A stretch of 64,000 nucleotides of DNA from Lachnospiraceae bacterium (lineage in GTDB: Bacteria > Bacillota > Clostridia > Lachnospirales > Lachnospiraceae): positions 1 to 64,000 of the forward strand of contig JAILGF010000067.1 in assembly GCA_024696945.1 (NCBI GenBank). Direction: 5' to 3'. How positions within the stretch are numbered: position 1 is the stretch's first letter; the number at the start of each line of letters is the position of its first letter. Under the pieces are notes generated by a model. It was not told the origin of the DNA, did not search any database, and saw only the letters and a program-made list of their open reading frames with translations. The position numbers were made by a program, and so were the translations under genes. Shown here piece by piece: positions 1-8,702 of the stretch.

Positions 1-1
1 T

Positions 2-385
2 ATCGCAAGTGGTTATGGCATGGTGATAAAGCCTTGTGCTGAAGGAAATGAACTGGAGCAATACGGTGCTGACTGTTCCGGATGCATGACCGTAAAAACT
101 TTTGAGAATGCAATACATACGCATCTGAATGTTCCAAAAAGAGGGAAGAACCAGAGGAATGGCGAATGTGCTTGCTTGCTCGGTACTGATATAGGGGTGT
201 ATGATACTTGCGGACATCTGTGCAGGTATTGTTATGCAAATGCTAATGTTGCTCTTGTAAAGGAAAACATGAACAGGCATAATCCTGATTCACCGTTCCT
301 GATAGGTGAAGGTACAGTGGATGATGTGCTTCATCAAGCAGAGCAAAAAAGCTGGATAGACAATCAATTGAGATTCGATATTTGA
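2..385 (+). CDS. DUF1848-family protein, C-terminal part (5' end outside window)
   Basis: The reading frame is open from base 2 and ends at 385, so only about 127 C-terminal residues are visible. They contain a cysteine-rich stretch, DTCGHLCRYCYAN, preceded by a second cluster, CACLLGTDIG. This arrangement is typical of the C-terminal end of DUF1848 proteins, a family of unknown function with a CxxxCxYC motif like those that bind iron-sulfur clusters. The first ATG in the window, at 20, is internal. A strong Shine-Dalgarno for a following small reading frame overlaps the stop codon. The family call is from motif memory and the function is unknown. Confidence 0.6.
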   Translation: MASGYGMVIKPCAEGNELEQYGADCSGCMTVKTFENAIHTHLNVPKRGKNQRNGECACLLGTDIGVYDTCGHLCRYCYANANVALVKENMNRHNPDSPFLIGEGTVDDVLHQAEQKSWIDNQLRFDI

Positions 386-399
386 AGGAGGTGTTCTTA

Positions 400-465
400 T
401 TGGCTCATGCATCTTGCCCTAATGGGCATGGAATGTGGGACGGAAACAGTAATGTTGGGAGATAG
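400..465 (+). pseudogene. Probable remnant of a small Cys/His gene (22 codons left)
   Basis: A textbook Shine-Dalgarno (AAGGAGGTG, 385-393) lies 6 bases before a TTG codon. The frame it opens encodes only 21 residues, including SCPNGHGMWDG, and then stops. The CPNGHxMW pattern looks like the start of a longer metal-binding protein rather than a complete peptide. The strong initiation signal with an immediate stop suggests that a gene downstream of the DUF1848 gene was truncated. A genuine short peptide or leader cannot be excluded. Confidence 0.4.
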
Positions 466-679
466 AATTCGTAATAGAGCAAAAGAGAAAGAAATGGGTA
501 TAAAATTTTGAGACACTCAAAACTTCCAGGTTGTCGTGCCGATGTGTTAGCGCGTTCTATTGGAATATAAAAGGATCACATAAAATTTCAGTTTTATTGA
601 CGATGACATATTGGAGTTTTTGGGAGGGATAAATAACGGAACTCTATATTCTTCACTGTTGGAGTGTAAAAGGAGCAAG
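466..679. other. Non-coding stretch between remnant and next gene
   Basis: No convincing reading frame, RNA gene or terminator was seen here. A frame continuous with the following gene opens at a TTG at 611, but the better-supported start of that gene is at 680. The stretch fits decayed coding sequence downstream of the 400-465 remnant. Confidence 0.4.
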
Positions 680-1228
680 ATGATATTACAAAACCAGGAT
701 GAGTTTTATAGTTTCATAAAGAAGTACAATCCGGAGGGGATAGAATACTATCTGATGACGGATAACGAACCATATCAGGGGATTATGTCTCATCAAAAGG
801 CGCTGCTTCACGCTATGCAGACAGCCGGCAAAGAAGAGAGGATTGAAATGAACATCGATAAGGCTCAGGCAAAAAAGATTGATGCAGATACTCTTTTGTA
901 TGTTCCCCATGTTCTTAATAAGGACAGACTCAGGAATACTACATATGACTGTGAGTATAAGAGCAAAGCTGACGGAAGTGCCATCCCGTACTGGTATGCC
1001 TTTTTACAGCCGCCTTATCATGCGGGTCTTTATGAACCAGAAGATTTCAGGGCGGTAAACAGTGTTTTGTTTCCCTATGGCACGGGAAGCCTTGAAGTGT
1101 ATGAATGGTCAACGGACTGGACAGATTATTTTGATGATGGCCATGAGTGGTGGGGAGCTTCCTGTTTCAGCATATATGACAGCTCAAAAGACAGATATGT
1201 TTTGATTCTTGTATCAGCAACGGATTAA
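680..1228 (+). CDS. Hypothetical protein, 182 aa
   Basis: I do not recognise this protein. It has no signal peptide or membrane segment and is rich in aromatic residues (LMTDNEPYQG, VYEWSTDWTDYFDDGHEWWG). The C-terminal half alternates short hydrophobic strands with acidic loops and ends with a strand, RYVLILVSATD. That would suit a small soluble alpha/beta protein, perhaps of the SMI1/immunity-protein kind, but this is only an impression. The frame extends upstream to a TTG at 611. The ATG at 680 was chosen because AGGAG lies 5 bases before it. It sits in a region with gene remnants on both sides. Confidence 0.55.
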   Translation: MILQNQDEFYSFIKKYNPEGIEYYLMTDNEPYQGIMSHQKALLHAMQTAGKEERIEMNIDKAQAKKIDADTLLYVPHVLNKDRLRNTTYDCEYKSKADGSAIPYWYAFLQPPYHAGLYEPEDFRAVNSVLFPYGTGSLEVYEWSTDWTDYFDDGHEWWGASCFSIYDSSKDRYVLILVSATD

Positions 1229-1259
1229 CCCGGAAGACAAAACGAGGAGGATCATTATT

Positions 1260-1295
1260 ATGGTATCCAGCATGGATGAAAAACTTAAAGCTTGA
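1260..1295 (+). pseudogene. 11-residue remnant ORF behind a strong RBS
   Basis: A strong Shine-Dalgarno (GAGGAGG, about 1244-1250) precedes ATG at 1260. The frame encodes MVSSMDEKLKA and stops. As at 400, good initiation followed by an early stop suggests the 5' end of a lost gene rather than a functional peptide. It lies just before the convergent xylanase gene. Confidence 0.3.
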
Positions 1296-1321
1296 TAACC
1301 AAATCATAATAAGAGTGTTTT

Positions 1322-2455
1322 TTAGTATCCTGAATATTCTTTTATTTGCAAAACTCCATAAAGCGAATATTTTGGATCCAAGTCACTGTCATAAAGCTGG
1401 GGGCTGTACTCCCTTCGCCAGGATATTCCATCAGAAAAGCCCCAGAAAGTAACGGAATCCATATTGACCTTTCCTGAATCGGCTCTTTCAAACAAGTCAT
1501 TTATCAGTTCATAATAGAATTTTCCCTGTGTTCTTAGATTAGCGTCAGTTGCTGATAGGGGACTCTGATATTTACCAAGTCCGATATCAAGCTCTGTCAC
1601 TTCTAATTTAAGTCCGGTTTCAGACAAAGAATCTACCGCTTCAAGATATCCTACAATATCATCAGAAGTGAAAAGATGCGCCTGTAATCCGATCCCATCA
1701 ATCATGAATCTGTCATCATCGCCTTTGAGAGTATTTACAAAAGCCGATAAAGTATCAGCTTTGTACTGCTCGTTATAGTCGTTATAGTATAGATCAATGG
1801 ATTCGGGAGCGTATTTATCGGCATAATAAAACGCATACCAGAGATAGTCATCACCTATGGTTTCTGTCCAGTGATTTTTCCTGATAGTTCCATCCTCCAT
1901 CCAAGCTTCGTTTATAACATCATAAGCATAGAAAAGATCTATATATCCTAACCTGTCAAGTCCTTTAAAGACTCCGCTTATCAGTGATTCCATACGCAAG
2001 AGCATTTCATCACGTCCTACATAAGCACTTTTGGTATCAAAGCCCTCGTGGAAAATCCATTCCGGTGTCTGACTGTACCAGATGAGAGTATGACCTCTCA
2101 CAGAAAGACCGTTATCCTTGGCCCAGCTAAGAACAGAAATAGCTTCCTGATTGAATTCGACTACAAGTTTTCCTTCTGCTTGGCTTCTTTTCTGATTAAG
2201 AATATAGTCAGGTTTCATAGCATTTTCCATTGTGACACTGTTAAACTGTTCAAGTACAAGAGCGGACATCTTTTTATCGTTTATAACATTCGCAGAAATA
2301 CATGTGCCGACTTTCATCCCATGTTCTGAAAATACGTCTTTTATGTTCTTGGAAGTAACATCCTTCTGTGCCGGTAGTTTAACTTTTTCAATGCCGCATC
2401 CTGTTAATAACAATGCAAATATACAAACTAAAACAATAATGGTTTTCTTCTTCAT
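1322..2455 (-). CDS. GH10 endo-1,4-beta-xylanase, lipoprotein
   Basis: This is a secreted, lipid-anchored glycoside hydrolase family 10 enzyme that cuts beta-1,4-xylan internally. Numbering from the ATG at 2455 (377 aa), a lipoprotein signal MKKKTIIVLVCIFALLLTGC gives lipidated Cys20. The GH10 barrel follows: TMENAMKPD (substrate site), GHTLIWYSQTP, DVINEAW with acid/base Glu at about 183, and LEVTELDIG with nucleophile Glu at about 288. It ends with VTFWGFSDGISWR. An upstream in-frame ATG at 2473 exists, but 2455 gives the normal MKKK lipoprotein start. There is no carbohydrate-binding module, so this is a single-domain cell-bound enzyme. It is monocistronic and faces its neighbours convergently or divergently. 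Confidence 0.93.
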   Translation of the reverse strand: MKKKTIIVLVCIFALLLTGCGIEKVKLPAQKDVTSKNIKDVFSEHGMKVGTCISANVINDKKMSALVLEQFNSVTMENAMKPDYILNQKRSQAEGKLVVEFNQEAISVLSWAKDNGLSVRGHTLIWYSQTPEWIFHEGFDTKSAYVGRDEMLLRMESLISGVFKGLDRLGYIDLFYAYDVINEAWMEDGTIRKNHWTETIGDDYLWYAFYYADKYAPESIDLYYNDYNEQYKADTLSAFVNTLKGDDDRFMIDGIGLQAHLFTSDDIVGYLEAVDSLSETGLKLEVTELDIGLGKYQSPLSATDANLRTQGKFYYELINDLFERADSGKVNMDSVTFWGFSDGISWRREYSPQLYDSDLDPKYSLYGVLQIKEYSGY

Positions 2456-2504
2456 TTTACAGTTATACTCCATTTAACTATTATTACATTCATCTTTAGG
2501 TAAG

Positions 2505-2533
2505 ATAATACAATATATTAGATGAATTATCAA
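2505..2533 (-). promoter_or_regulatory. Sigma-A type promoter for the xylanase gene
   Basis: On the minus strand TTGATA (2533-2528) and TATTAT (2510-2505) are separated by exactly 17 bases. The -10 lies about 50 bases upstream of the xylanase start codon. Confidence 0.55.
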
Positions 2534-2597
2534 TATATGGTTACAGTATTATCTTGTATGTATAGCATAATATCATAATAACCAGAGGTGATTTTTA

Positions 2598-2626
2598 TTT
2601 ACAATAACACTAAAATAGTTTATAAT
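2598..2626 (+). promoter_or_regulatory. Sigma-A type promoter for the symporter gene
   Basis: TTTACA (2598-2603), a 17-base spacer and a perfect TATAAT (2621-2626) lie 57 bases upstream of the symporter start. It is divergent from the xylanase promoter, with about 65 bases between the two -35 boxes. Confidence 0.65.
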
Positions 2627-2682
2627 ACAATACTATAGGGCAACATACAGAATGCTGAGCAAAATTATATGGGGATAGTAAT

Positions 2683-3924
2683 ATGAAAACTAAAAAAAAT
2701 AATGAAGAAAAAAAGAAAATTTCACTCGCATTACAGATTTTTATTGCTTTGGTATTAGGTATTATTGCAGGGCTGATCTTACAAGGTAACGCTGAATTTA
2801 CAATAAAATATATTAAACCGTTCGGAACAATATTTTTGAATCTCGTGAAATTTATTGTCGGACCGATAGTCCTTTTCTCAATAATGGCAGGGATATTATC
2901 TTTAAAGGATATCAAGAAGGTTGGAATGATCGGTGGCACTACTTTGGTTTACTATTTTTGTACTACAGCTATTGCCATAACATTAGGATTGATTTTTGGA
3001 AATGTTTTCAAAGGCTTTTTCCCATCAATAGCTACTGCTGACCTGTCCTATGAGGTTTCATCTTCATCATCTTTCATGGATGTTATAGTTAATATTTTCC
3101 CTTCAAATTTTCTGGCTCCTATTTCCGAAGCAAATATGCTTCAAGTAATAGTAATGGCACTTCTCCTTGGATTTTCTATTATTCTTTTAGGACCTAAAGG
3201 TGAAAGGGCAATCCCTACAGTTAATCTTCTAAATGATATATTTATGAGATGTATGGAACTGATCCTGAAACTTTCACCTATAGGAGTATTTTGCCTATTG
3301 GTACCGGTTGTTGCCGAAAATGGAGCTTCTATTATCGGCTCATTGGCGATGGTATTACTTGTGGCTTATATATGTTACATAGTACATGCTGTTGTAGTTT
3401 ATTCAATAGCGGTTTTCTCAATAGGTAAGATTAATCCTTTAAAGTTTTTTAAAGGAATGCTTCCGGCTATTATGTTTGCTTTTTCAAGTGCTTCTTCGGT
3501 CGGAACGCTTCCTCTTAACCTTGAGTGTACGGAAAAGCTTGGAGCATCAAAAGAAATATCAAGTTTCGTTCTTCCTCTCGGAGCGACGATAAATATGGAT
3601 GGGACAGCTATATATCAGGGTGTATGTGCTATTTTTATCGCGTCATGTTACGGTATAGATCTGTCATTTTCACAGATGATAACTATTGTATTAACTGCTA
3701 CACTTGCATCTATAGGAACTGCCGGTGTACCCGGTGCAGGCATGGTTATGCTTGCAATGGTTCTTAAGTCTGTAGGATTGCCGGTAGATGGTATTGCTCT
3801 TGTTGCCGGAGTGGACAGGATTTTTGATATGGGAAGAACCACACTTAATATAACCGGTGATGCGTCCTGCGCTATTGTAGTTTCAAGCTTGATTGGAAAG
3901 AAGAAAAAGAAAGTTATAAAATAG
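2683..3924 (+). CDS. Dicarboxylate/amino acid:cation symporter (DAACS family)
   Basis: This is an integral membrane secondary transporter that takes up acidic or neutral amino acids or dicarboxylates with Na+ or H+. Its 413 aa are the usual family length. The hallmark motifs are present in order: the hairpin-1 serine-rich SSASSVGTLP, GATINMDGTA (the NMDGT cation and substrate site), AGVPGAG in hairpin 2, and VDRIFDMGRTTLNITGD in the last helix. The N-terminus is a short Lys/Asn-rich cytoplasmic tail. The RBS is a weak GGGGAT. Substrate cannot be set from the sequence; the serine-rich motif and NMDGT fit GltP/GltT, SstT or TcyP relatives. A MATE exporter follows after 19 bases, so the two may be co-transcribed. 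Confidence 0.9.
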   Translation: MKTKKNNEEKKKISLALQIFIALVLGIIAGLILQGNAEFTIKYIKPFGTIFLNLVKFIVGPIVLFSIMAGILSLKDIKKVGMIGGTTLVYYFCTTAIAITLGLIFGNVFKGFFPSIATADLSYEVSSSSSFMDVIVNIFPSNFLAPISEANMLQVIVMALLLGFSIILLGPKGERAIPTVNLLNDIFMRCMELILKLSPIGVFCLLVPVVAENGASIIGSLAMVLLVAYICYIVHAVVVYSIAVFSIGKINPLKFFKGMLPAIMFAFSSASSVGTLPLNLECTEKLGASKEISSFVLPLGATINMDGTAIYQGVCAIFIASCYGIDLSFSQMITIVLTATLASIGTAGVPGAGMVMLAMVLKSVGLPVDGIALVAGVDRIFDMGRTTLNITGDASCAIVVSSLIGKKKKKVIK

Positions 3925-3943
3925 AATATTAATAAATGTAAGT

Positions 3944-5308
3944 ATGGATAAATTAGAATTTTTAAGAAATGGCGGAGAACTGAGCAGAAAAAAACAGATA
4001 TCACTGGTTCTAATGCTTAGTTTTCCTGCTATAATGTCCATGATATCAACGATCATCATGGAATATATTGATGCATCCATGGTAGGCAGCCTAGGATCTG
4101 ATTGCTCAGCCGCAATAGGAGTGGTTTCAACTACGACATGGCTCATCTCCGGATTATGCTCGAGTGTAGGTACCGGATTTACGGTTGGACTTGCACACAG
4201 GATAGGTGCCGGTGAAGAAAAAGAAGCAAGAAAGTACGTAAAAACAGGATTTATTGTAGTTGTGATATTCTCAGCTGCGCTTATGGGATTATCATTACTC
4301 ATAAACAGACAGTTGCCGGCTTGGATGGGGGCTGATGAAAAGATATTAGATGATGCGGCAGATTACTTTTTTATATTTGCACTTTCACTGCCTCTAATGC
4401 AGATAAACCATACAGGTTCAGGAATGCTTGAATGCAGCGGAAATATGAAGCTGCCTGCGATACTTAATGTTGGTCTCTGTTTCCTGGATGTCATATTTAA
4501 CTCTTTCTTCATATATGAAGCCGAGATGGGTGTAAAAGGAGCAGCACTTGGTACATTATGTGCAAATGCAGTTGGAACTGTGAGCATTTTACTTGCTATA
4601 CTTGTTTTTTCAAAGAAACTTCATCTCAGAAAAGACGAGCATGGATTGTTAAAACGTGAAAAAGTAATAAATGCTGTTAAGATTTCCCTGCCTGTAATGG
4701 TCAGTTCTCTGATCATGGGTTTTGCATATGTACTTTCAACTAAGATTGTTGCTCCGCTTGGAAATATTGCTATAACAGCAAATTCATTTTCCATAACAGC
4801 AGAAAGTCTTTGCTATATGCCTGGATATGGTATTTCTCATGCAGCGGTGACACTGGTCGGACAGATGAAAGGAGCCGGGAATAAAAAACAGGAAAAGAAC
4901 TTTGCTTATATGACTGTGATCATCGGTATGGTGTTTATGGCATTATCGGCAATACTGCTGTATATATTTGCTCCGCAGATGATAGGCATAATGTCCACCG
5001 AGGAAGAAGTAAGAACACTAGGTACGAGGATACTAAGGATTGAGGCCTTTGCTGAACCTATGTTTGGTGCTTCCATAGTTGCAGAAGGTGTATTCAGAGG
5101 AATGGGAAAAACCAGGATACCAACTGTTCTTAATCTAATAAGTATGTGGTGTGTCAGACTTCCTGCATCTTTATTTGCCGCCAGCGAATTCGGACTTGTT
5201 GGAGTCTGGGTTGTAATGTGCCTTGAATTGTGTTTCAGAGGTATTATTTTCCTTATTTCTATGTGGAAGCAATATAGAAAACAAATACCCAAATGTAACA
5301 TTTGGTGA
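3944..5308 (+). CDS. MATE family multidrug/Na+ antiporter
   Basis: This 454-aa protein has about 12 hydrophobic segments in two similar halves, as in MATE (NorM/DinF-type) exporters. The N-half has PAIMSMISTIIMEYIDASMV, the usual 'D..mvg.lG' pattern at the end of helix 1, and the second half has the matching LPVMVSSLIMGFAYVLS. It is predicted to export cationic drugs or metabolites using an Na+ or H+ gradient. The start at 3944 has no clear RBS, and it lies close behind the symporter, which suggests translational coupling. Substrate is unknown. Confidence 0.88.
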   Translation: MDKLEFLRNGGELSRKKQISLVLMLSFPAIMSMISTIIMEYIDASMVGSLGSDCSAAIGVVSTTTWLISGLCSSVGTGFTVGLAHRIGAGEEKEARKYVKTGFIVVVIFSAALMGLSLLINRQLPAWMGADEKILDDAADYFFIFALSLPLMQINHTGSGMLECSGNMKLPAILNVGLCFLDVIFNSFFIYEAEMGVKGAALGTLCANAVGTVSILLAILVFSKKLHLRKDEHGLLKREKVINAVKISLPVMVSSLIMGFAYVLSTKIVAPLGNIAITANSFSITAESLCYMPGYGISHAAVTLVGQMKGAGNKKQEKNFAYMTVIIGMVFMALSAILLYIFAPQMIGIMSTEEEVRTLGTRILRIEAFAEPMFGASIVAEGVFRGMGKTRIPTVLNLISMWCVRLPASLFAASEFGLVGVWVVMCLELCFRGIIFLISMWKQYRKQIPKCNIW

Positions 5309-5342
5309 CTTTAAATAATTTTTGAAAAGGATGTGATCTGGT

Positions 5343-5897
5343 TTGAGAACAGCGGTAGAAATGGATCAATATTGTTTGTCCAAAGGTTTTACAAATTCAA
5401 ATAAAAGTAAACTTAAGCATTTTCAGGTTATTGAAAAGTATTTAATGCCGGATGAAGATGTTCTTGAAGCTATGGCGCCCAATAACTTGTATAATGGGGA
5501 TTTCCTCGTTATGAGCGGCGTTTGCGCCGTAGCCTTTACGAACAGAAGATTTATCTGTGGACAGAATGGATTTATTATAGGAGATCCTGTTAAGATATTT
5601 GATCTTGAACAAGTATGCGATGTATATATGGCTCCGGGTAGATTTGATGGAGTTATAAAAATTTTTACAAATAAAGAAAATATTGGGTTTACTTTCAAAA
5701 AAGAAAAGTTGGAAAATGCTTTTAATACGGTTCTTAGTGTGATTTCTTGGTATAGGAATCAACCCCAACCTCTCAGTAATGATGTAGAACAAGTTTCAGA
5801 TACGGATGAATTAATAAAATTTAAAGAGTTGCTTGATATGAGAGTTATTACTCAAGAAGAATTTGATCTCAAGAAAAGACAGATTTTAGGCTTTTAA
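5343..5897 (+). CDS. Bacterial PH-like domain protein with C-terminal SHOCT motif
   Basis: This is a 184-aa soluble protein. Residues about 40-130 form a bacterial pleckstrin-homology-like domain: LEAMAPNN, then CAVAFTNRRFICG, a short loop, then FDLEQVCDVYMAP, and a strand series ending in an amphipathic helix. Residues about 153-184 are a SHOCT (short C-terminal) motif: DELIKFKELLDMRVITQEEF and KKRQIL. Such proteins are common but not functionally defined; SHOCT is thought to mediate oligomerisation. The start is uncertain: TTG at 5343 with AAGGA upstream, or ATG at 5361. It is cytosolic, with no signal peptide. Confidence 0.7.
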   Translation: MRTAVEMDQYCLSKGFTNSNKSKLKHFQVIEKYLMPDEDVLEAMAPNNLYNGDFLVMSGVCAVAFTNRRFICGQNGFIIGDPVKIFDLEQVCDVYMAPGRFDGVIKIFTNKENIGFTFKKEKLENAFNTVLSVISWYRNQPQPLSNDVEQVSDTDELIKFKELLDMRVITQEEFDLKKRQILGF

Positions 5898-5954
5898 GGG
5901 GGATGTGTGTAACATATAGGAATAAAATAGGACTAGTTTTTCCTTCGTAAATTA

Positions 5955-5983
5955 TTTACATTTAATAAAGAATAGTATATAAT
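5955..5983 (+). promoter_or_regulatory. Strong sigma-A promoter before surface protein gene
   Basis: TTTACA (5955-5960) and a perfect TATAAT (5978-5983) are separated by 17 bases. The start codon of the secreted protein is 70 bases downstream. Confidence 0.7.
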
Positions 5984-6052
5984 ATGAGACAATAAAGAGA
6001 TACATTTTGTACTACGAAATTGGTATCAAAAATAATATCAGGAGGAAGAAGG

Positions 6053-7870
6053 ATGAAGAAGGGTTTATTTAAACTGTTTGGTCTTGTGATAGCTCTTGTA
6101 CTGATCGGGAGCGTCAACAAGGTTAGCGCATCTACGTCTCTGCCGAGTGAGTTTAAGGATGCTCCTAAATCGGTTACGGTCGATGCCTATGATAGCCGTT
6201 ATGGGAGCAGGATCAGAGTCAATTATACTATGACGAATGAGTTTAAAAAGCTGCTTGAAAAAGATGATGATATTTCATATGATGCCCAGATCGATTGGAA
6301 ATTTAGTGAGAACGATGACTGGAAGTATTCCGATGAATGGGATCAGGCAGAAAAGAAAGTCAGCAGTAGTAGTTGGGAATTTGTTGATTCTTATATTAGC
6401 TTAAGCGACATGGGTGGTTCTGATTTCCTATTTGATTTTGACAATGAAGAAGACAGTTCGTGGTATGAGGAAGGGTATAGTGAGGCCGGCTGGAGCAGTG
6501 TCGTACCCAAAAAGTACCTTATTAAACTTAAACGTCTTGAAGCTGACGAGGAAGAATACACATCTATAGATTGGAACAAGGTTAGTGTTGATATCCGCGT
6601 GAGATTTTATGCCCGCCAATGGGATTCTGACTTAGATGAAGATGTTTATGTATTTACCCCCTGGTCTGATGTTGTAACATACGGTAATTTCTCGAAGGAC
6701 TATGATAATATCGATAACCTTCTTGAAAATCCTGATTTTGAATATGGCATTAAAGGCTGGAAGGATCCAGATAAGGTATGGGGACCGGAGATTAGTGAAA
6801 GCTCCTACACTGCACAGCACGGCAGGTTCTTTGTCTGGGGTATCAATAGCAGCGAATTAGAAGAAGATAAAGACGGTGTTGCCCGTACAAGGATTTACCA
6901 GGATGTTTCACTTGAAAACTATAAGGCTGATGAGACAGTAGTATTCAATACTTTACTTTGCAATTACGATCAAGCACCCCATGATATGGGTAAAGTAACA
7001 CTCGTATTCTATGATAAGGATGGTAAATCCATCGAATCATACAGCCAGAGCCAGCGTAATCCCAACTGGAATTCGCAGACCATCATCTGTTCCATTCCCG
7101 AGGGTGCGGTTAAGGTAAGGGTTAACCTTTGGGCATATAGGTATGTAGGCTCGGATATTGACGCATACTATGACTATTGCTCGCTGGTAGTTAAGCCTGA
7201 AAAGATAAATCCCGTAATCGTAACCGAAAGCAAGAATAAATCTACAGCCAAGAAGGGCGATAAGATCCAGCTTAAGGCATATAACAAGAAGACAAGCGAT
7301 GCTTCCGATTATACTTGGTCAAGCTCGTACAATACAGCAGCAACAGTTGATGCAAACGGTCTTGTAACGTTCCATACCGACGCAGAGGATGGTGTAGCCA
7401 TATATGCAAAGGATAACAATTCAGGTGTAACAGGCGTTTACTGGTTTAACTCTAACGAAGAGACCAATGCCAAGGCTGAAGAAATCAATGATGGCTCGGG
7501 TAAAGGAGATAATGGCTCGGATACCGGAGATAGTGGTTCAAATATCGGAGACAATGGTTCGGGTACTTCAACCATAGATAAGCCTGTTGCTGCAAAGCTT
7601 AAAAAAGTATCGAAAGCCAAGAAGGCATTTACAGCTAAGTGGGCTAAGGTTAAGGGTGTTGACGGATATGAAATCCAGTACAGCCTTAATAAGAAGATGA
7701 AAGATGCAGTAGTTGTAGATGTAGATGACGCTAAGGCAACTTCAAAGAAGATTACAGATCTAAAGGGTGGCAAGAAGTATTATGTTCAGATTAGAACCTA
7801 TATAGTCGTTGATGGAAAGAAGGTATATTCTGATTGGAGCAAAGTTAAAAAGGTAAAGACAAAGAAATAA
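6053..7870 (+). CDS. Secreted multidomain surface protein (CBM-like, Ig-like, FnIII)
   Basis: The start at 6053 is preferred to the upstream ATG at 6020 because AGGAGG stands just before it and the protein then begins with a signal peptide, MKKGLFKLFGLVIALVLIG, cleaved near VSASTS. The 605-aa product has an acidic N-terminal beta-rich region of unknown family (about 30-220) and a jelly-roll, CBM4/9-like module (about 228-385, starting NLLENPDFEYGIKGW). A bacterial Ig-like (BIG2) repeat follows (about 390-475), then a Gly/Asn/Asp/Ser linker with a repeated D-N/S-G-S pattern (about 485-515) and a C-terminal fibronectin III domain. No catalytic domain or sortase motif is visible, so it is likely a carbohydrate-binding or adhesion protein. 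Confidence 0.8.
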   Translation: MKKGLFKLFGLVIALVLIGSVNKVSASTSLPSEFKDAPKSVTVDAYDSRYGSRIRVNYTMTNEFKKLLEKDDDISYDAQIDWKFSENDDWKYSDEWDQAEKKVSSSSWEFVDSYISLSDMGGSDFLFDFDNEEDSSWYEEGYSEAGWSSVVPKKYLIKLKRLEADEEEYTSIDWNKVSVDIRVRFYARQWDSDLDEDVYVFTPWSDVVTYGNFSKDYDNIDNLLENPDFEYGIKGWKDPDKVWGPEISESSYTAQHGRFFVWGINSSELEEDKDGVARTRIYQDVSLENYKADETVVFNTLLCNYDQAPHDMGKVTLVFYDKDGKSIESYSQSQRNPNWNSQTIICSIPEGAVKVRVNLWAYRYVGSDIDAYYDYCSLVVKPEKINPVIVTESKNKSTAKKGDKIQLKAYNKKTSDASDYTWSSSYNTAATVDANGLVTFHTDAEDGVAIYAKDNNSGVTGVYWFNSNEETNAKAEEINDGSGKGDNGSDTGDSGSNIGDNGSGTSTIDKPVAAKLKKVSKAKKAFTAKWAKVKGVDGYEIQYSLNKKMKDAVVVDVDDAKATSKKITDLKGGKKYYVQIRTYIVVDGKKVYSDWSKVKKVKTKK

Positions 7871-7903
7871 AGGCTTCAGTATAACAAACGAATAGTTGTA
7901 TTT

Positions 7904-7940
7904 AAGAGCATAGTTATTACAGATAATTATGCTCTTTATT
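7904..7940 (+). terminator. Rho-independent terminator
   Basis: AAGAGCATA (7904-7912) pairs with TATGCTCTT (7928-7936), extended inward by further A-T pairs, and is followed by a short T-rich run. It closes the surface-protein transcript. Confidence 0.75.
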
Positions 7941-8042
7941 GTTTCGGGGTGAGAGAATAAAAACATTTTTAAATTGTAGCATTTTAAACCGTAATCTGTT
8001 ACAATAAGAATATCTTAAAAAGGAATGGTTGAGGTATAATAA

Positions 8043-8672
8043 ATGATCACTTTTAGAACGGCAAAAAAAGAAGATTTGAAAGAAGTATTTCAGATGGCAG
8101 TGGAAGCCTTCTTTAGCTACGATTTTTTTGGCAATTATGAAAAAGATTATAATAAAAGATGGCGTTTTGTTTATGAAATGGAAAAAATTTGCTTATTAGT
8201 AAATTTCAAAAGAAATCAGTTAATCGTTGGAGAGGAAAATAATGACATCGTTATAGTTATTGCTCTGCATGAGCCGGGGAGCAGTCAGGCAGGACCACTT
8301 GAATATACTTTATTGGGCATTAAATCTGTATTTAAAGGATGCAATTTTTTTAAAGTTTTAGCATTTTCCATGATGGACGGAGCATGTGAAGAACCTATCA
8401 TAAAGCTTAAGAAGAAAACCCAAAATTTCTATTATCTGCATAATTTTGCTGTAAAAAAGGATTTTCAGAGAAAAGGCTACGGGACTAAAGCTTTAATGGA
8501 TTATTTGTCTGGGTATATAAAAGAAAAAGGTAGGGGGACGCTTGCCCTAATAACCAATTCGGAAGATAATGTAAAATTTTATAATAAATGTGGCTTTACA
8601 TGTTATCACAGGGGTAGAGTGAAAAGCTTAGGGTTCTGGCTTAGGAACTGGGCTTTTAAGAAAGTTATTTAA
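8043..8672 (+). CDS. GNAT family N-acetyltransferase
   Basis: This 209-aa protein is a Gcn5-related acetyltransferase using acetyl-CoA. The N-terminal ITFRTAKKEDLKEV strand-helix is typical. Motif A for CoA pyrophosphate binding is FAVKKDFQRKGYGTKAL (residues about 138-154), followed by LALITNSEDNVKFYNKCGF (motif B). The middle part (LGIKSVFKGCNFF) is of the kind seen in GNAT proteins with longer N-terminal lobes. The RBS is GAGGT. The substrate cannot be told from the sequence. It stands between the surface protein and an SGNH lipoprotein without clear operon linkage. Confidence 0.82.
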   Translation: MITFRTAKKEDLKEVFQMAVEAFFSYDFFGNYEKDYNKRWRFVYEMEKICLLVNFKRNQLIVGEENNDIVIVIALHEPGSSQAGPLEYTLLGIKSVFKGCNFFKVLAFSMMDGACEEPIIKLKKKTQNFYYLHNFAVKKDFQRKGYGTKALMDYLSGYIKEKGRGTLALITNSEDNVKFYNKCGFTCYHRGRVKSLGFWLRNWAFKKVI

Positions 8673-8702
8673 AAATTTTAAAGAAGGATTATAAAGTAAA
8701 AT

